Assembly (NCBI RefSeq): GCF_000471905.2
Contig: NW_006495648.1
Location: 952,053 to 1,016,052 of the forward strand
DNA length: 64,000 nt
Direction: 5' to 3'
DNA from: Amborella trichopoda
Lineage: Eukaryota > Streptophyta > Magnoliopsida > Amborellales > Amborellaceae
This document shows, piece after piece, positions 1 through 10,620 of this stretch (the first letter of the stretch is position 1; each line of letters opens with the position of its first letter). Under the pieces are notes generated by a model. The model made no database searches and was not told where the DNA came from. It was given only the letters and a program-made list of their open reading frames with translations. The position numbers and the translations under genes were made by a program.

Positions 1-59
1 ATCGGGGATTTTTGTTCTTTTGAGTGAGGGTTAAAGTCGCTTGTTGAGATAAGTATTGC

Positions 60-400
60 ATCAACTTGTTTATTAGTCCAAGCGTGCTCTATAGATTTTC
101 ACTTGAACTTGGGAAGCGGCGTCGTAGAGACTATTTTCACCAACTTCTTTTTATTTTGAGGCTCTTTTACCCATAACCTTTCAGCTATGTCCACCCTTTT
201 CATCCATTTTTTCTCACGATGCCCTTTCGGGTTTTCACCGTGCCCGATTTCTATTCACGGAACTGTTTTACTCATGGTTTCATTACCATGCCCGTTCGTC
301 ATTTTTACTCATGGCGTTCCCATGTTCAGATATACACCATGCCAATTATTTTTCTCATTTTTTTCTGTATTTTTTTATGTGAAGGCATGTTTAAGGTCAT
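60..400 (-). repeat. Conserved LTR module with CATGG/CCATG dyads
   Basis: A block starting near 'CAACTTGTTTATTAGTCC' recurs at 32050-32400, 39235-39560, 52350-52690 and 61855-62160, and on the opposite strand at 25200-25500. It is one of the best conserved parts of the LTR family. Short CATGG...CCATG pairs recur inside it, as do repeats of 'TTTTTACTCATGG'. Short ORFs in several copies begin with similar residues (MSTLFIHFFSR), but their ends are not conserved, so I read this as conserved DNA rather than a gene. Confidence 0.7.
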
Positions 401-439
401 GCCTTTGGGACATGTGTGAAAGAATTTAATGTCATGCAG

Positions 440-1535
440 CCTAGATGCGCACTATGGTTTTAGGTCATACAGCTGGACCGTGGTTATGCAGTTTAAAGTC
501 ATACAATTAAGACCGTGTAGTTTACGGTCGTGCAGCTAGACCTCCGCTATAGTTTAAGGTCATATAATTCGAACCATGGTTGTGTAGTTTAGAGTCATGC
601 AGCTAAGACCACAATGGAGATGGATGGCAATCTGTGGATGCCCTGGAGTGAGTATGGTTGTGGTTTGACTCACTTGGAGAAATGGCACGAGGCTACCTAT
701 GATGTATGAAGTGTGAGTGGATGATGGTGACCCACTAACTTACAACGAATATGGATGGCTGGATGGTTCGTCGTTTCGTGAACGTGAGACTCACTGGGGA
801 ATGAGGTGTGGTGATGAAGTGAATGAACTCACTGGGGAGGTAATGAAGGTGGTGCGCGCACCCTAACAATAGGTTAGGAAAGGCGTACGTGAAAGTGCAC
901 CTAAAAGCGTGTGTGCGTATGTGGGGGTGAGTTATGATCATGCCTCCTAGACCTGTGCAAAGGAATTTATAGTCATGTGGCCTGGACGCACACTATGGTT
1001 TACGATCATATAACTAGATCGTGGTTATGCAGTTTAAAGTCGTGCAACTAGGACCGTGCAGTTTAAGGTTGAACAACTAGACCTCCGCTACAGTTTAAGG
1101 TCATATAGTTTGGACCATGGCTGTTCAGTTTAAGGTCGTGCAACTAGACATCGCTACAGTTTAAGGTTATATACTTTGGTCCATGGCTGTGCAATTTAAG
1201 GTTGTGCAACTAAACCATCACTACAGTGTAAGGTCTTATAGTTTGGACCACGCAGTTTAGGGTCATGCAACTAGAGCATCGCTACAGTTTAAGGTCATAT
1301 AGTTTGGACCATACAGTTTTGGGTCGTGCAACTAAACTATCGCTACAGTTTATGGTCATATAGTTTGGACCATGGCTGCGCAGTTTAAGTTCATGCAACT
1401 AGACCATTGCTATAGTTTAAGGTCATATAGTTGGACCATGTAGTTTAGGGTTGTGCAACTAGACCATCACTATAGTTTAAGGTCATATAGTTTTGACCAT
1501 GCAGTTTAGGGTCGTGAACCTAGACCATTGTGTGG
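440..1535. repeat. GTTTAAGGTC minisatellite (about 61-bp dimer) in L1
   Basis: Degenerate tandem array. The basic monomer is about 30 bp, 'CAGTTTAAGGTCATATAG' plus 'TTTGGACCATG', alternating with a variant carrying 'GGTCGTGCAACTAGACC', which gives a dimer of about 61 bp. Most monomers have a GGTC...GACC dyad. Sister arrays lie at 39590-41080, 53110-54230 and 62630-63870, and a reversed remnant at about 24550-25190. The interval 650-950 is less regular. Confidence 0.85.
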
Positions 1536-1539
1536 GTCG

Positions 1540-1995
1540 CCATGTAGGTGGAGCTCTATGGGGAATAGGTCTGTGGGTGACAATCTGACTCTCTGGGGAT
1601 AAAATAGTTAACGCTATACACAAGTAGAGAGCTCAGATGGAAATGGTGACCTGATGAAGGATGGCCAACAGAGGCGTTCTTCACTAGGGCTTAGGGGGGG
1701 CAAGCTTACTTTGTGGGGTTAAGATAGCTTGGTGTGAAATAGATCTACCGAGAACTGAAGAGGTAAGAATGACCCTAATTCCAATGGGGATAATAGGCTG
1801 CAGTATGGGTGCGACTCCTATGGGGATGAGGGATAGCTCCTGACTCCATTAGGGATGATGGGTCACAGTTTGGGTGCAATAGACTGGGTGCAACATCAAT
1901 GGGTATGACAGGTCACGGCTTGAGTGCAACCTCACTAAGGATAAGTAGTATGATGCAAAAGACTTCAACCTGGAGTAGGTAACAATAGGCTGTGT
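1540..1995. repeat. Irregular 'ACTCCACTGGGGAT' repeat zone of L1
   Basis: Phrases such as 'GACTCCATTAGGGATGAT' and 'GGGTGCAACCTCACTAAGG' recur at irregular spacing. The same zone follows the minisatellite in L8 (53400-53780) and appears as a tighter 17-18 bp array in L5 (32780-33330). No coding potential is seen. Confidence 0.6.
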
Positions 1996-2039
1996 GAAAT
2001 ACGATGGGTGTCAGGTGTAGCGTTAGTGGTTTCTGGCGA

Positions 2040-3140
2040 GTGTTCAACTGGTACTGAGTTCTCAAAAACACAACCGGCACTGGGTTGTTAAAGACTTAGC
2101 GGACGCTGTGAATAGCCTGTAATATTGTTTGAAGACAACCGGTGCTAAGTTAACCGGCGCTGGGGTCATTTTGGAAACACATCCGGTGCTAAGTCAACCG
2201 GTGCTAGGTTGTTTCGAAGATACCCGGCACTAAGTCAATCGACGCTAGAGTTGGGTCGATGAGAGTTACCTCGAGCCTCTAGTCGAAGCCCGACCTGACT
2301 CATCTTTGCTTGGCTTCCCTTAGACGTGACTGGAATTCCGAATTTGTGAGGGGCATTCGTGGGTAGTATAGGCTACATAAGGGGGTTAAAATCCCGTTTT
2401 CCCTCATTTTTCACCAAGGGTAAAACAAAAATTAAGCATAAGTTTCTTTAACCGTGAGGAGAGAGTGCTCAGTTGAAGTTTTGACGAGCAGCAGGACTTC
2501 AGCAAAAGTTTTACAGGGAAGGTTTTCGGCAAAGTCGTTTAAGAAATTTCCCGGGGATTGTCGCCACTTTTCGACACTATTAGTGGTGTTGCAGAGTTTT
2601 TCGGGAACTTAAAGAAGTTTACATAAATTTTCTGTGATGTATTGGAGAAGTCCAGGTCAAAAACATAAGCGAGAAAGTTTTTCAGTAGGTTTTCCGGCCG
2701 TGTAGCAGAAGTTATGGCGGGAGACGAACAGTTAGGGGAGGTGGACCGTCGTGGAAGGTGTACAATTAGAGGAGGTGAACCGTCGCAGGGGAGGTGCATG
2801 GGACGTGGTGACGGTTGTCAGTCGCTCGTGTGTGGAACGGCGCCGACGGACGTGGAGACGATTGTTAGTCGGCGCAGCTAAGTTCGAGGTGTCAAGACTG
2901 AGATTCGTGGTACGTGCGAGAGATTCGATCACAGTCGGCGCTGACCTTGGACATGCCCAACTGGTGCTGGGTATTGGCAATCACAACTAGAGATGAGTAT
3001 TGGCAATCTCAACCGGCGCTGCATGCTTAAAGACTCAATCGGTGTCAGTTATCTAGCACACAATTGACGCTGGGTGTTGGCAATTCAACTAGCACTGAGT
3101 GCTAAAAAACTCAACCGGCACTAGTCGTCTGACATTCAAC
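2040..3140. repeat. Dispersed CCGGYRCTR decamer clusters
   Basis: The phrase 'AACCGGCGCTG' and close variants (ACCGGTGCTA, CCGGCACTG) occur many times at 2040-2260 and again at 2930-3140, often after 'CTCA'. In L8 the corresponding position holds an unrelated 25-bp array (54321-54590). A similar decamer is the core of the 25-bp array at 23489-23638. The stretch between the two clusters (2260-2930) holds the promoter-like block and otherwise nothing I recognise. Confidence 0.6.
2366..2420 (+). promoter_or_regulatory. Degenerate promoter block facing the PMD ORF (L1 copy)
   Basis: A GTATA/CTACATAA core, then a G-run, then 'AAAATCCCG' and a C-rich 'TTTTCCCTCATTTTTCACC', lines up with the better TATA block at 54749 in L8. 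It sits about 850 bp before the PMD ORF on the same strand. Promoter function is inferred from composition and position only. Confidence 0.35.
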
Positions 3141-3227
3141 CTGCACTGGTCTAGTGTCTTAGCAACATTTTGAGAGTAATCCACCAAGCCCTTTATAATC
3201 GTTGGTTCTTCTTACCAAATTCCCAAT

Positions 3228-4310
3228 GTGAATAGGCTTCCAAGAGAGGGAGAGATCGGCGTCTATGATTTTACAAGTGAAGTTTTATCAAGGGGTGAGC
3301 CCATGTGGTTGACCCAGCCAGTGTGCGAGTCAGAGTGGCCCCTTAGTGTCACTTTCATTACTGACCCTGTTTGTTCCGAAGTGCGCGAGGGTAATGATGG
3401 CAATGTCAATATCGAAGAAGGGATGACTTTTCTTCATTGTATGCATCGGAACATAGATTCCAAGGAGAATTTACCTACCTTAGGTAAGCGGATGGTACAG
3501 GCAAAGGGATTACTAAGGTGGTCAGGAAAAGTCCTCCAGATTCAAGGGGAGCATCAATACCTGAAGAGATACACTTCCTGGACTGCCAAGGTATTGACGT
3601 CATACAAAAGTACTCTTGAGCGTGCTTCGCTATTGGCAGAGGTCCAGTGTTTGGGAAATTACTATGACTGTTGCTCCAATACAATAAAGGTGTTACTAAA
3701 GACATGGAGCCATGTCAACAATACTTAGCTTCGTGGTCATGGAGAAGTGGGGATCTCTTTGTTAAATCTTCATTTCATTGGAGGCCTCCCGATGATTGGG
3801 GCTATGTACGACGAGTTTGTGCCCTCAAACTCAGTCCTCTTCGGTGGTGTTAACTTGGGGGATGAAGAGCCACCTGCTAGCCTTCAAAAGATCTGTGAGG
3901 CCTACCAGTCAATTGTCGACCGATCTAACAATGGCAGGGTCACCTTTACAGAATGGGTGAACTTCTTTTGTCGGGATTATCTTGAGGGCAGCTAGGGTAC
4001 TCTGAAGGGGAAAGGGAAGGCTGTCGCAAAGGAGACACCTCCCATATATCAACTTGAGACTGACGATGACTGTGCCTTCTTGGCTGCATACTTGACCTTA
4101 TTCCTGTGAAAATTCATGCTCCCTGGCTGGGGGGACGACATTCATCCAGGCATACTGTATGTGACATGGCTTGAGGGCGTGAGTATGCTCTTGCTCAGCC
4201 GGGCTTGTGCAATATATACCATGGCTTAAGGGCCATCTCCCGTGGAATGGCCTACAGGGGAAAAGAGGGAGGAAGTGGTATTGTTGGAGAAGAGGCTTTT
4301 CTCGGGGATT
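3228..4310 (+). pseudogene. PMD ORF of the Tat-like element, N-terminal part (fossil)
   Basis: This is the N-terminal portion of the antisense-encoded plant mobile domain protein of the family. It includes about 300 bp of N-terminal sequence that the copies at 41370 and 55470 seem to lack. The PMD signature 'GLPMIGAMYDEFVPS' lies near 3783-3827 and 'GRVTFTEWVNFF' near 3935-3970. PMD proteins are known from retroelements, MULE-type transposons and the host MAIN/MAIL1 group. The piece is broken in several places and stops at about 4310, where an LTR in the other orientation begins. Confidence 0.75.
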
Positions 4311-5482
4311 TAATGACGGAAGTACATCGTTGCCTATGTCTTCTCTCTCTTCTTACTCATATGACATGGACGGCGGAGGTACATCGCCGCCCATGCCTGC
4401 TCTCTCTTCTTACTCATCTATTATGAATGACGGAGGTACATCACTGCCCATGTCTTCTCTCTCTTCTTACCCTTCTGTCATGGATGGCAGAAGCTCATCA
4501 CCATCGATATTTTCTCTCTCTTCTTACCCTTTTGTCATGAACGGCGGCGGCTCATCGCCATCCATGTTCTTTCCTATCTTCTCTCTCATCGTCGTCCATG
4601 TACTCCCATCCTCTATTTGCTTTTTCTTCTTCTTCCTTCTTTCCGTTCTCTCTTTCTTTTCCCTCTCTTTCTCTTCTCTCTCATTGCTCACTCTCTCACT
4701 GCTCATCTCTTATTCCTCTCACATGCACAACATCGGTAGTACTATGCATGTCTCTCTTTCTCTTTCTTATTTCTTCTTTCTTTCTCATTTGACAAAGAGA
4801 GGCTAAGATAAACATTGCCATGGTAGTCTCGTCGTCTAGCGGTATTGTCGTTGAGCAGGTCTTAGATACCATGCCCGCCTTATTGCCACGATAGGCTGGC
4901 GATTGTGCCAGGCTGGCTGATGATCGTTCTGGCATCTAGTAGCATTGTTGTTGTATCAATCTAGTTGTCGTGCCCACCTTGCTACCACACCGGGTTAATC
5001 ACTTGCTAGTCTAGCTGCTGTGTTAGTCTAGTCACCTAGTCAAATTCTTATCTTCCTCATTCCTCTGCTCTACCCCTTTCTTCTTCTTTCATATATTTTC
5101 TTCCCATTTCTTCTTTTAGATGTGCACTCATGTGTACATTCGCTCAAAGATAAGGTGGGGTCTCTTGCGACCCAATTGTCTTGTAAAATTAACCTTGTGT
5201 ATGTGATTACAGAAACAGGAGAATACAGGCCAAGGGAGGCGATTCCGAACCAGTTCTATGACTAGGGGGCTTTCTTCGTGATCTAAGAGGGCGTCCACGC
5301 TAGCCAGCCCAAGTTAGTCCCAAACTCACTTTAAATTCCTCTCTCATCGGTTGATATACATGCCCTCTCTCCTGAGAGAGGTTCTCGAGAGAGCGATCTC
5401 AAAGTCCTAGTTTCTCCCGAAACTCGAGACACGTGCCGCCCGATCATCTACATCCAGAGGGTGAGATCAAGGCACCTAACCA
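4310..5482 (+). mobile_element. LTR 3' end, copy L2 (plus orientation)
   Basis: This is the pyrimidine-rich 3' portion of an LTR, ending in the conserved 'GGCACCTAACCA' (5471-5482) followed three bases later by a primer-binding-like site. The last ~250 bp share the phrases 'GTGATCTAAGAGGGCG' and 'GAGAGAGCGATCTCA' with 28300-28530 and, reversed, with 35207-35430, 48870-49080 and 58156-58380. An imperfect TATA (CATATATTTTC) lies near 5089. The join at about 4310 with the minus-oriented element on the left is a rearrangement or nested insertion. Confidence 0.75.
4330..4570 (+). repeat. Hairpin-repeat array in LTR L2
   Basis: About four units of 57-66 bp, each with a CT-rich spacer (CTCTCTCTTCTTACTC) and a hairpin. 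Arms CATGGACGGCG (4365-4375) and CGCCGCCCATG (4385-4395) pair with one mismatch. A second hairpin spans 4536-4566. Equivalent arrays occur in the other LTR copies at the same relative place. The region lies upstream of the LTR end and is expected to be near the transcription start. Confidence 0.7.
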
Positions 5483-5485
5483 TCT

Positions 5486-5505
5486 TGTCGACTCCACTGA
5501 TGACT
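5486..5505 (+). other. Primer-binding site (degenerate)
   Basis: 'TGTCGACTCCACTGATGAC' starts three bases after the LTR-terminal CCA. It matches the cleaner site at 33818 (TGGCAACTCCACTGGGGAT) at most positions. From memory, sites resembling TGGCGACTCC are typical of plant Tat/Ogre elements. It fixes the sense direction of the element as plus. Confidence 0.65.
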
Positions 5506-7140
5506 TACTACCCCTTTGTCGGATAGTTCTTGTTTGGCTAGTTTCTCTTTTGTTTTTCTGTTTTCATACATCACATGGCTGCTGGGTTTCTTAACTTGTT
5601 TATCTGAATCGGGGATTTTCTGATCCCCGCATTCGCTAGCGTCCCCCGGGAGCAAGTTTCTCGAACTTCATTCCCAACTTTCCTTCTGGGTCTTTCTCCC
5701 AAGTCTTAACCTGGATTGGCATGAGGAGGGACTTAAAGGTCCCTAACTCACCATCTCCTAGCTCTGCTGGTACCTCCATCAAGGCACCTTGCATCGATGG
5801 CACACATGCCACTACTCACAGCATGCACCCTATCACTGGCAAATAACTTGTCGGTCGTATTGTTGAGGTACGCTGGAAGGCTGCTCAATCCCTTTCTGCA
5901 AAAGGCAAGCAAGTTGTCGTTGCTTCTGTGGGTCGGCACAAGGCTACCCCCCACATTCCCGCACCACCACGAGTCTCTATTCTTAGAGGCCTGAAACATC
6001 GAGGTGGAGACCCTGAGTCCTCCAACTCTCGCACACACCTTAAGGCTCGTGGGTCACCCACTCTAGCCACACCTTGGGGCAACCCTTATGTTACCTCGAG
6101 TCAGCATCCAGGATCAAGCCTTCTAAGGCTAGGTCCTGCACACGTCATGCATGTGCATCCCACCACTCGGGGCAACGCCGTCATTATGCCAACTCTAGTA
6201 CATAGAAGACGACCCCTCATCCTCCTACTTAGCACACACTAGCACACACTGTAAGGGACAGGCTTCCACCTGTTCACTTAAAGACACCTGCTCACAATTC
6301 TCGGCCTCCTAATTCTGAACAGGGAAGAAATCAAGACGATCGGGGCAATCAGCTCTAATGACCCTCTTCATCTGAACCCCATCTACCCTCTTCAGATAAC
6401 AAAGCCTGAAGAAGAAGTCCATGGACCCCACACGTCGTAGAAGATGACCCAGCCACTCAGCAGCCACGGTCTCAAGACCGTTGAGAACCGGTCCTTATGC
6501 GATCGGTGTACAAGACTCGAGTCTAGTCGGGGCATGTTGATCTCTTGCTGACCGATCTGCTGCTTGTGACCCGTCAAGCTCGAAAGCCCACAAACGCACC
6601 TAAGGCTAACCTTCCTGGAGAAACAATTAGCATAATGGTTGTGAACGAACCTGGCGACTCTCACGAGGAGCTCACGAATAAGTTCGAAGACATGGTGCAT
6701 GAAGATTGATCGCATAGATGCCACATGACAGTCGGCTGACCTCCATTCTGACTTCCATGTCAGAGTTGATCTCTAAGTCGGTTCGCATAAAAAGTCTGTC
6801 ACGCCACCATGGTGGTTCACGACAATAGTTTGCAAGCTCAGGGAACAACCGGGGCAACGGTAGTACTCGGACTAATACCTGGGGCAGCCAACATAAAGGA
6901 GTAATCAGTGCGGTCGTCACCATAAGTGATCCAAAGAAAGCTCCCTCCTAAACTTTGGACCTTTCCAATGGCATGAACATAGCGAAAGCGCCTCAGGCAG
7001 GCAAGCAACAACAGTCGTACAACCGAGTACCCCCACCCACGAACCTTAATCGGGATTATTATTAGACCAAGCATAAGAATAAAGTATACCCTATTGAAAA
7101 GGAATGGGTCCTTGCACTCCTCTGATTTTTACTCAAACAG
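5506..7140 (+). pseudogene. Leader and gag N-terminal/central region (fossil)
   Basis: Starts after the PBS with a pyrimidine-rich leader containing 'ATCGGGGATTTTCTGATCCCCG' (a short dyad around 5607-5630), whose counterpart follows the PBS at 33940-33960. A Ser/Thr/His/Pro-rich stretch follows (5730-6300), then a gag-like stretch. The part at 6730-6920 matches 48350-48560 of the minus-oriented element closely. Gag forms the particle in this class of element. It is broken repeatedly and no continuous frame remains. Confidence 0.6.
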
Positions 7141-7490
7141 AACATGATCGAGCTGTCAGAGACCAAGTTCCCTGATCAACCTGGACTTGATAGTCATGAG
7201 AATTACTGTCCTTATCATCAGAGGATAAATCACGCCACAGACAACTGTTACATGTTAAAAGACATTATCAAAGCCCTAATCCAGAAGGGTCAGATAAAGC
7301 TCAAAGAGCTAAAGAAGGCATTTGGGGCAACAAAAGCTTCTCATATAGTGACAGTCCATGAGGAAAATGAAGCACCTGATCTCCTACGTGCTTTGTTCGT
7401 TACGATGTTTCAAGAAGGCCTCATTGCACCAAAGCCGGTAAGGCAACCCAAGCATCTTGCTCAGAGAACTGAGAACCATTGATGCCCGTA
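7141..7490 (+). pseudogene. Gag C-terminal region with Tat-type zinc knuckle (fossil)
   Basis: The stretch carries a C-X2-H-X4-H-X4-C motif (7207-7248, 'YCPYHQRINHATDNC') followed by 'LKDIIKALIQKGQIKLKE'. This zinc-knuckle variant with the trailing LKD..I..LI..G is characteristic of gag in plant Tat/Ogre elements. The counterpart in the minus-oriented element lies at 47930-48157 ('CCAYHMKVGHPTQEC'). It would bind the element RNA during packaging. It lies between the gag central part and a long linker. Confidence 0.8.
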
Positions 7491-8870
7491 CCATCAGATA
7501 TGGGGCCACGACCTGAGTGAATGCTCTAGTTTCGATGATATAATCGCAAAGAAAATACAAGGATGCTAAGAGCCTTGTAGCGTTTTAGAAAGTGATCCCC
7601 AAGTCACTATTCCACCGGTGCGAGAGTGCCTCCTGACGCAAGACCCGAGAAATGATGATTCTGATTACATTGAATCCTGGACTTCCCGGGCATGGATAGT
7701 CCATCACGGGTGAAGTAGACTCAAAGCCTTAAAGAGAGAAGCAGTTCGCCAAGCTAGGGCTATTCATAAGCCTAGCGACACGAATCAATCACTTCTGATA
7801 AAAACCAAGAGAGGGCGGGCCCCAAGGGCTACTCACCGGAGAAACAAGATGGCTCAACTATCAGTTGAGCAGGAATTTCTCAGACCTCTTCCCCCACTGC
7901 CAAAGTTACTGGACTTTATCCTTAATGTGATCATCCTTCCTTCCTCATCCCATCAAGAAGTTGTCTCTGCGCGATCCTCTCCTCAGAACATGTCAAATGA
8001 CGGTGACGATATTAAAAGCATTCCCCAACGATCTGAGCAAGGGAAAGATCTAAAAGACTCCTTGCACATGTCCAACTCTGGTAATGATGCAAAAAGCTGC
8101 CCAGATCGATTCGATGAGGGGAACAACCTTAAAAGTCCCTCACTTATTGACCCTTCTCGTCCTCCTTCTTCTTCTTCTCATTCTTCCACTTCTATGTCTC
8201 CTGCAGGTACAACCTTGAAATGTCCAGACTTCGAGGCTCTTGAAAGAGAACTTGAGGGAACCAATATAAGCATGACACAACCGAGGTGGATGAAAAAGAC
8301 GCTGGCCCAAGCAGCTGGATTCTTAACAGTTGTTGATGCCCAGGCGACTTGAGCCAAGATACAACCATCTTTCTCCACTAAGAAGCACAAGAAGTCAAAA
8401 CCAAGGAAACCCCAGTGGGCTCTTGATCTTGACCTTGAGCAGAGACTGAGAGAATCATGGGATTCTCAGGAAGTCTGTCACATGGTGCAGATATCAGAAG
8501 TGTCACCCAGCACAAGGCAAATGAGCCTGAGATCAGGGAAAACGCTGCAATCTCCACCTCAGAAGCCAAGCATTTTTCTTGGTCCACCAATTCTCCCTCA
8601 CCCTAATGTTTCAAACAATACCCCATCCTAAAGCTCCCTGGGCTCCTTCCTCACCCAAATACCTTGGACAATCCACCAGTCCTTCAACCCCCCGAGAAGC
8701 CTCTGATTCCATATACCCAGCCACCTCCTAAACCTCAACTTCAGACCTCCACTCATCTTAAACATATCCCTATCGCCCAATTCACCCAAACCAAGTCGGA
8801 TGCACAACCAAGTCAGTCAGCTAACCAAAATAAGCCTCTTCCACCTAAATCGACCAAGAAAAGGTAAAAT
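7490..8870 (+). pseudogene. Gag-protease linker, Ser/Pro-rich (fossil)
   Basis: Low-complexity linker rich in Ser, Pro, Gln and Lys. It contains two copies of a 26-residue unit beginning 'MSNDGDD' (7990) and 'MSNSGND' (8068), a 78-bp tandem duplication. 'AQAAGF' near 8305 and the proline-rich 8640-8860 recur at 16184-16381 and 46312-46806. No enzymatic motif is seen. Its role is unknown, and spacer regions like this are common in Tat gag-pol. Confidence 0.55.
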
Positions 8871-9660
8871 ATGATGTGATAGGGAACTTGAGGAAGCTTT
8901 CATCCCTTCTTTGCATTTATGATGCTCTCATGCTCTCGAAGGATTACCGTATGGCTTTGGTCCGGCTCTTTTTGATCCAAAGGTATATGAGGCTGAAGTT
9001 GAACCCATTGAAGTGGACCCATCGATCTTGAGTGGATCTATGGCGATCACCTTCTTAGAGGATGATCTGCAATCATGAGAAAAATTTCACAATCGCCCTC
9101 TCTTTGTGACTGGTGAATTACATGCATGCTCCATCAATTGAATTATGTTGGATGGAGGGTCAATAGTCAACCTTTTCCCAAGGAGAATCCTCACTCGGTT
9201 GGGATTACGTTATGAAGATCTCACTACAACGCATATCATAGTCCAAGGATTCAACCAATCAGGAGAGAAGCCGACTTGCACTATCCGCCTTTGCCTCAAG
9301 ATTGGTGAATTGAACGACTATGATTAGTTTCATGTAATCGACATAGATACCTCCTACAACATCCTTCTCGGCAGCCCGTGGCTCCATGATCAGAGGGTAG
9401 TTCCATCCACATTGCACCAGTGCTTCAAGTATAGTCGAGACGGGAGACAGCACGCAGTCTATGCTTACAAAAGACCATTTCCCATAGTCGAAGCTCACTA
9501 TGCTGATGCCAAGTATTACTTTACAGATTTGGTGTCATCCCAAAAGCCAAGTAATGGTTATTACAAGTCTACAAGAAAGGTAGAATCTTCGTCACATGAA
9601 GATGTTGAGGACATCGGACGAACATTGGTGGACATGTTCAAAGAAGAGAAAAGATAAGGA
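8870..9660 (+). pseudogene. Retropepsin-like protease domain (fossil)
   Basis: The active-site motif appears as 'MLDGGSIVNLFPRRIL' (9145-9192), with DGGS in the place of DTG/DSG as seen in some plant Ty3/gypsy proteases. 'ILLGSPWLHD' (9361-9390) is the second conserved strand, followed by 'HQCFKYSRDGRQHAVYA'. The domain would cleave the gag polyprotein. The same motifs occur on the minus strand at 15410-15900 and 45730-46240. The copy is broken. Confidence 0.8.
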
Positions 9661-9789
9661 AAAATTCTCCCTCAGATTGCCCTTCACCCTAGCATCCCAT
9701 TCATTATCCCTGAGGGGGCTCCATCTTCACCTAAAGATGAGGCTTCCCCCTCTACTTCCAATCCAGAACCACCATTGTAAGAAGGTGAA

Positions 9790-10437
9790 CCAGAGGACAC
9801 TCATGAGATTGAGGAAGTCATGGGGACAGAATTCTTAGCTCCAAAGGTCACCTACTTGCCGGACCATCAAAAAGTCATGCACGTCCCTATTGCAATCTTG
9901 AGAGCAGAATTGGCAAGCCAGCTACCACGGAAGGTACTCCAAAACTCAGTTTCCATAAGCAAGGAGGATGCTCCTCATCCCACGGCAGCGACAGTTCAGA
10001 CCTGTAGTCAGGCACAAGTCTTGCGCTTCCCTGATTCTATGGAAGGGGAGCAGTTCAAGAAAGGACAACTTTCTCGCCCTCAAGAGCAGGATCCCCTGGC
10101 TGAGTTAAGAAGTGAAGTTCGTAGTCTCCAAAGTCAATTAGAGGTTATGCGTATTGCTTCAAAACATCTAATGGAGTTCGTGCCTGAGACCAAGAGCTAT
10201 GACGAGCTTGCAGTAAATGTATCTCGAATAGAAGCTAAAGCCCCTCCTGATTGGACTATTTATAGTGAGCAGGCTCATCAAATGATGAGAACAATGAATT
10301 ATGAGCCCCTATCCAATCAAACAACAAGAGGAGAAGAAGCAACTGCTCCCCTGTTTGAGGTCATTGGAACCACCACAGTTTGTCACAAAACAAAGCAAGG
10401 CTTAGGGTTCTCCTCAGTAAAAGGCGAGAAACAATGA
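9790..10437 (+). pseudogene. C-terminal segment after protease, coiled coil with G-patch-like tail (fossil)
   Basis: Contains a predicted coiled coil ('RSEVRSLQSQLEVMRIASKH', around 10108-10170) and ends in 'KTKQGLGFSS' after 'MMRTMNYEP'. In autonomous Tat elements an 'M..MNYEPG.GLG' G-patch-like motif precedes reverse transcriptase. Here the frame ends there and no RT follows. The same segment closes the gag-protease region at 14763-14981 and 45000-45285 on the minus strand. It could help particle assembly, but no function is shown. Confidence 0.6.
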
Positions 10438-10620
10438 GTGCCTTGAGACGTGGTCTATTTAAGAGCGAGAGATGAAATGCAGCGAAACAAAAAGAAGAAT
10501 GAAATCATGTAGCGAAATGAGCTAGAGGAGAAAGAGAGACATTTCATTCATAAATCCAAAAATTTGTACATGTGTCGGCATATAGAAAAAGGAAAAGCAA
10601 AGAAGGACACTTTAAAAAAT
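10438..10620. other. Convergence zone between gag-protease and PMD ORF
   Basis: A short spacer of about 180 bp holds no ORF. On the minus strand it reads through a 'TTTATGAATGAAATG' stretch near 10530-10545, which also follows the PMD stop at about 44870. It probably contains the transcript 3' ends of both converging genes. No sharp poly(A) signal can be fixed by eye. Confidence 0.45.

Larger units (their letters stand above)
1..3205 (-). mobile_element. LTR copy L1, Tat-like family, cut by the window edge
   Basis: This is the 5' half, in element sense, of a very long LTR lying on the minus strand. It follows the same module order as the better-bounded copies at 35207-41330, 48870-55440 and 58156-64000: a conserved CATGG/CCATG block, a GTTTAAGGTC minisatellite, an 'ACTCCACTGGGGAT' zone, a tandem-repeat slot and a promoter-like block facing rightward. 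The 3' end of the LTR lies outside the window to the left. The right boundary against the internal region is approximate because I see no clear polypurine tract. Long LTRs are usual for Tat/Ogre elements. Divergence from the other copies looks high, so the insertion is old. Confidence 0.7.

Noticed and set aside
187-429. Short ORF beginning MSTLFIHFFSR, also seen at about 39364, 52478 and 61989
   Set aside because: The start is shared because the LTR DNA is conserved there. The proteins diverge or stop at different places, are low in complexity and lie on the antisense strand of the LTR. No domain is seen.
4207-4806. Ser/Phe/Leu-rich ORF of about 200 codons
   Set aside because: It runs through the CT-rich hairpin array of an LTR. 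The composition explains the open frame, and other LTR copies do not keep it.
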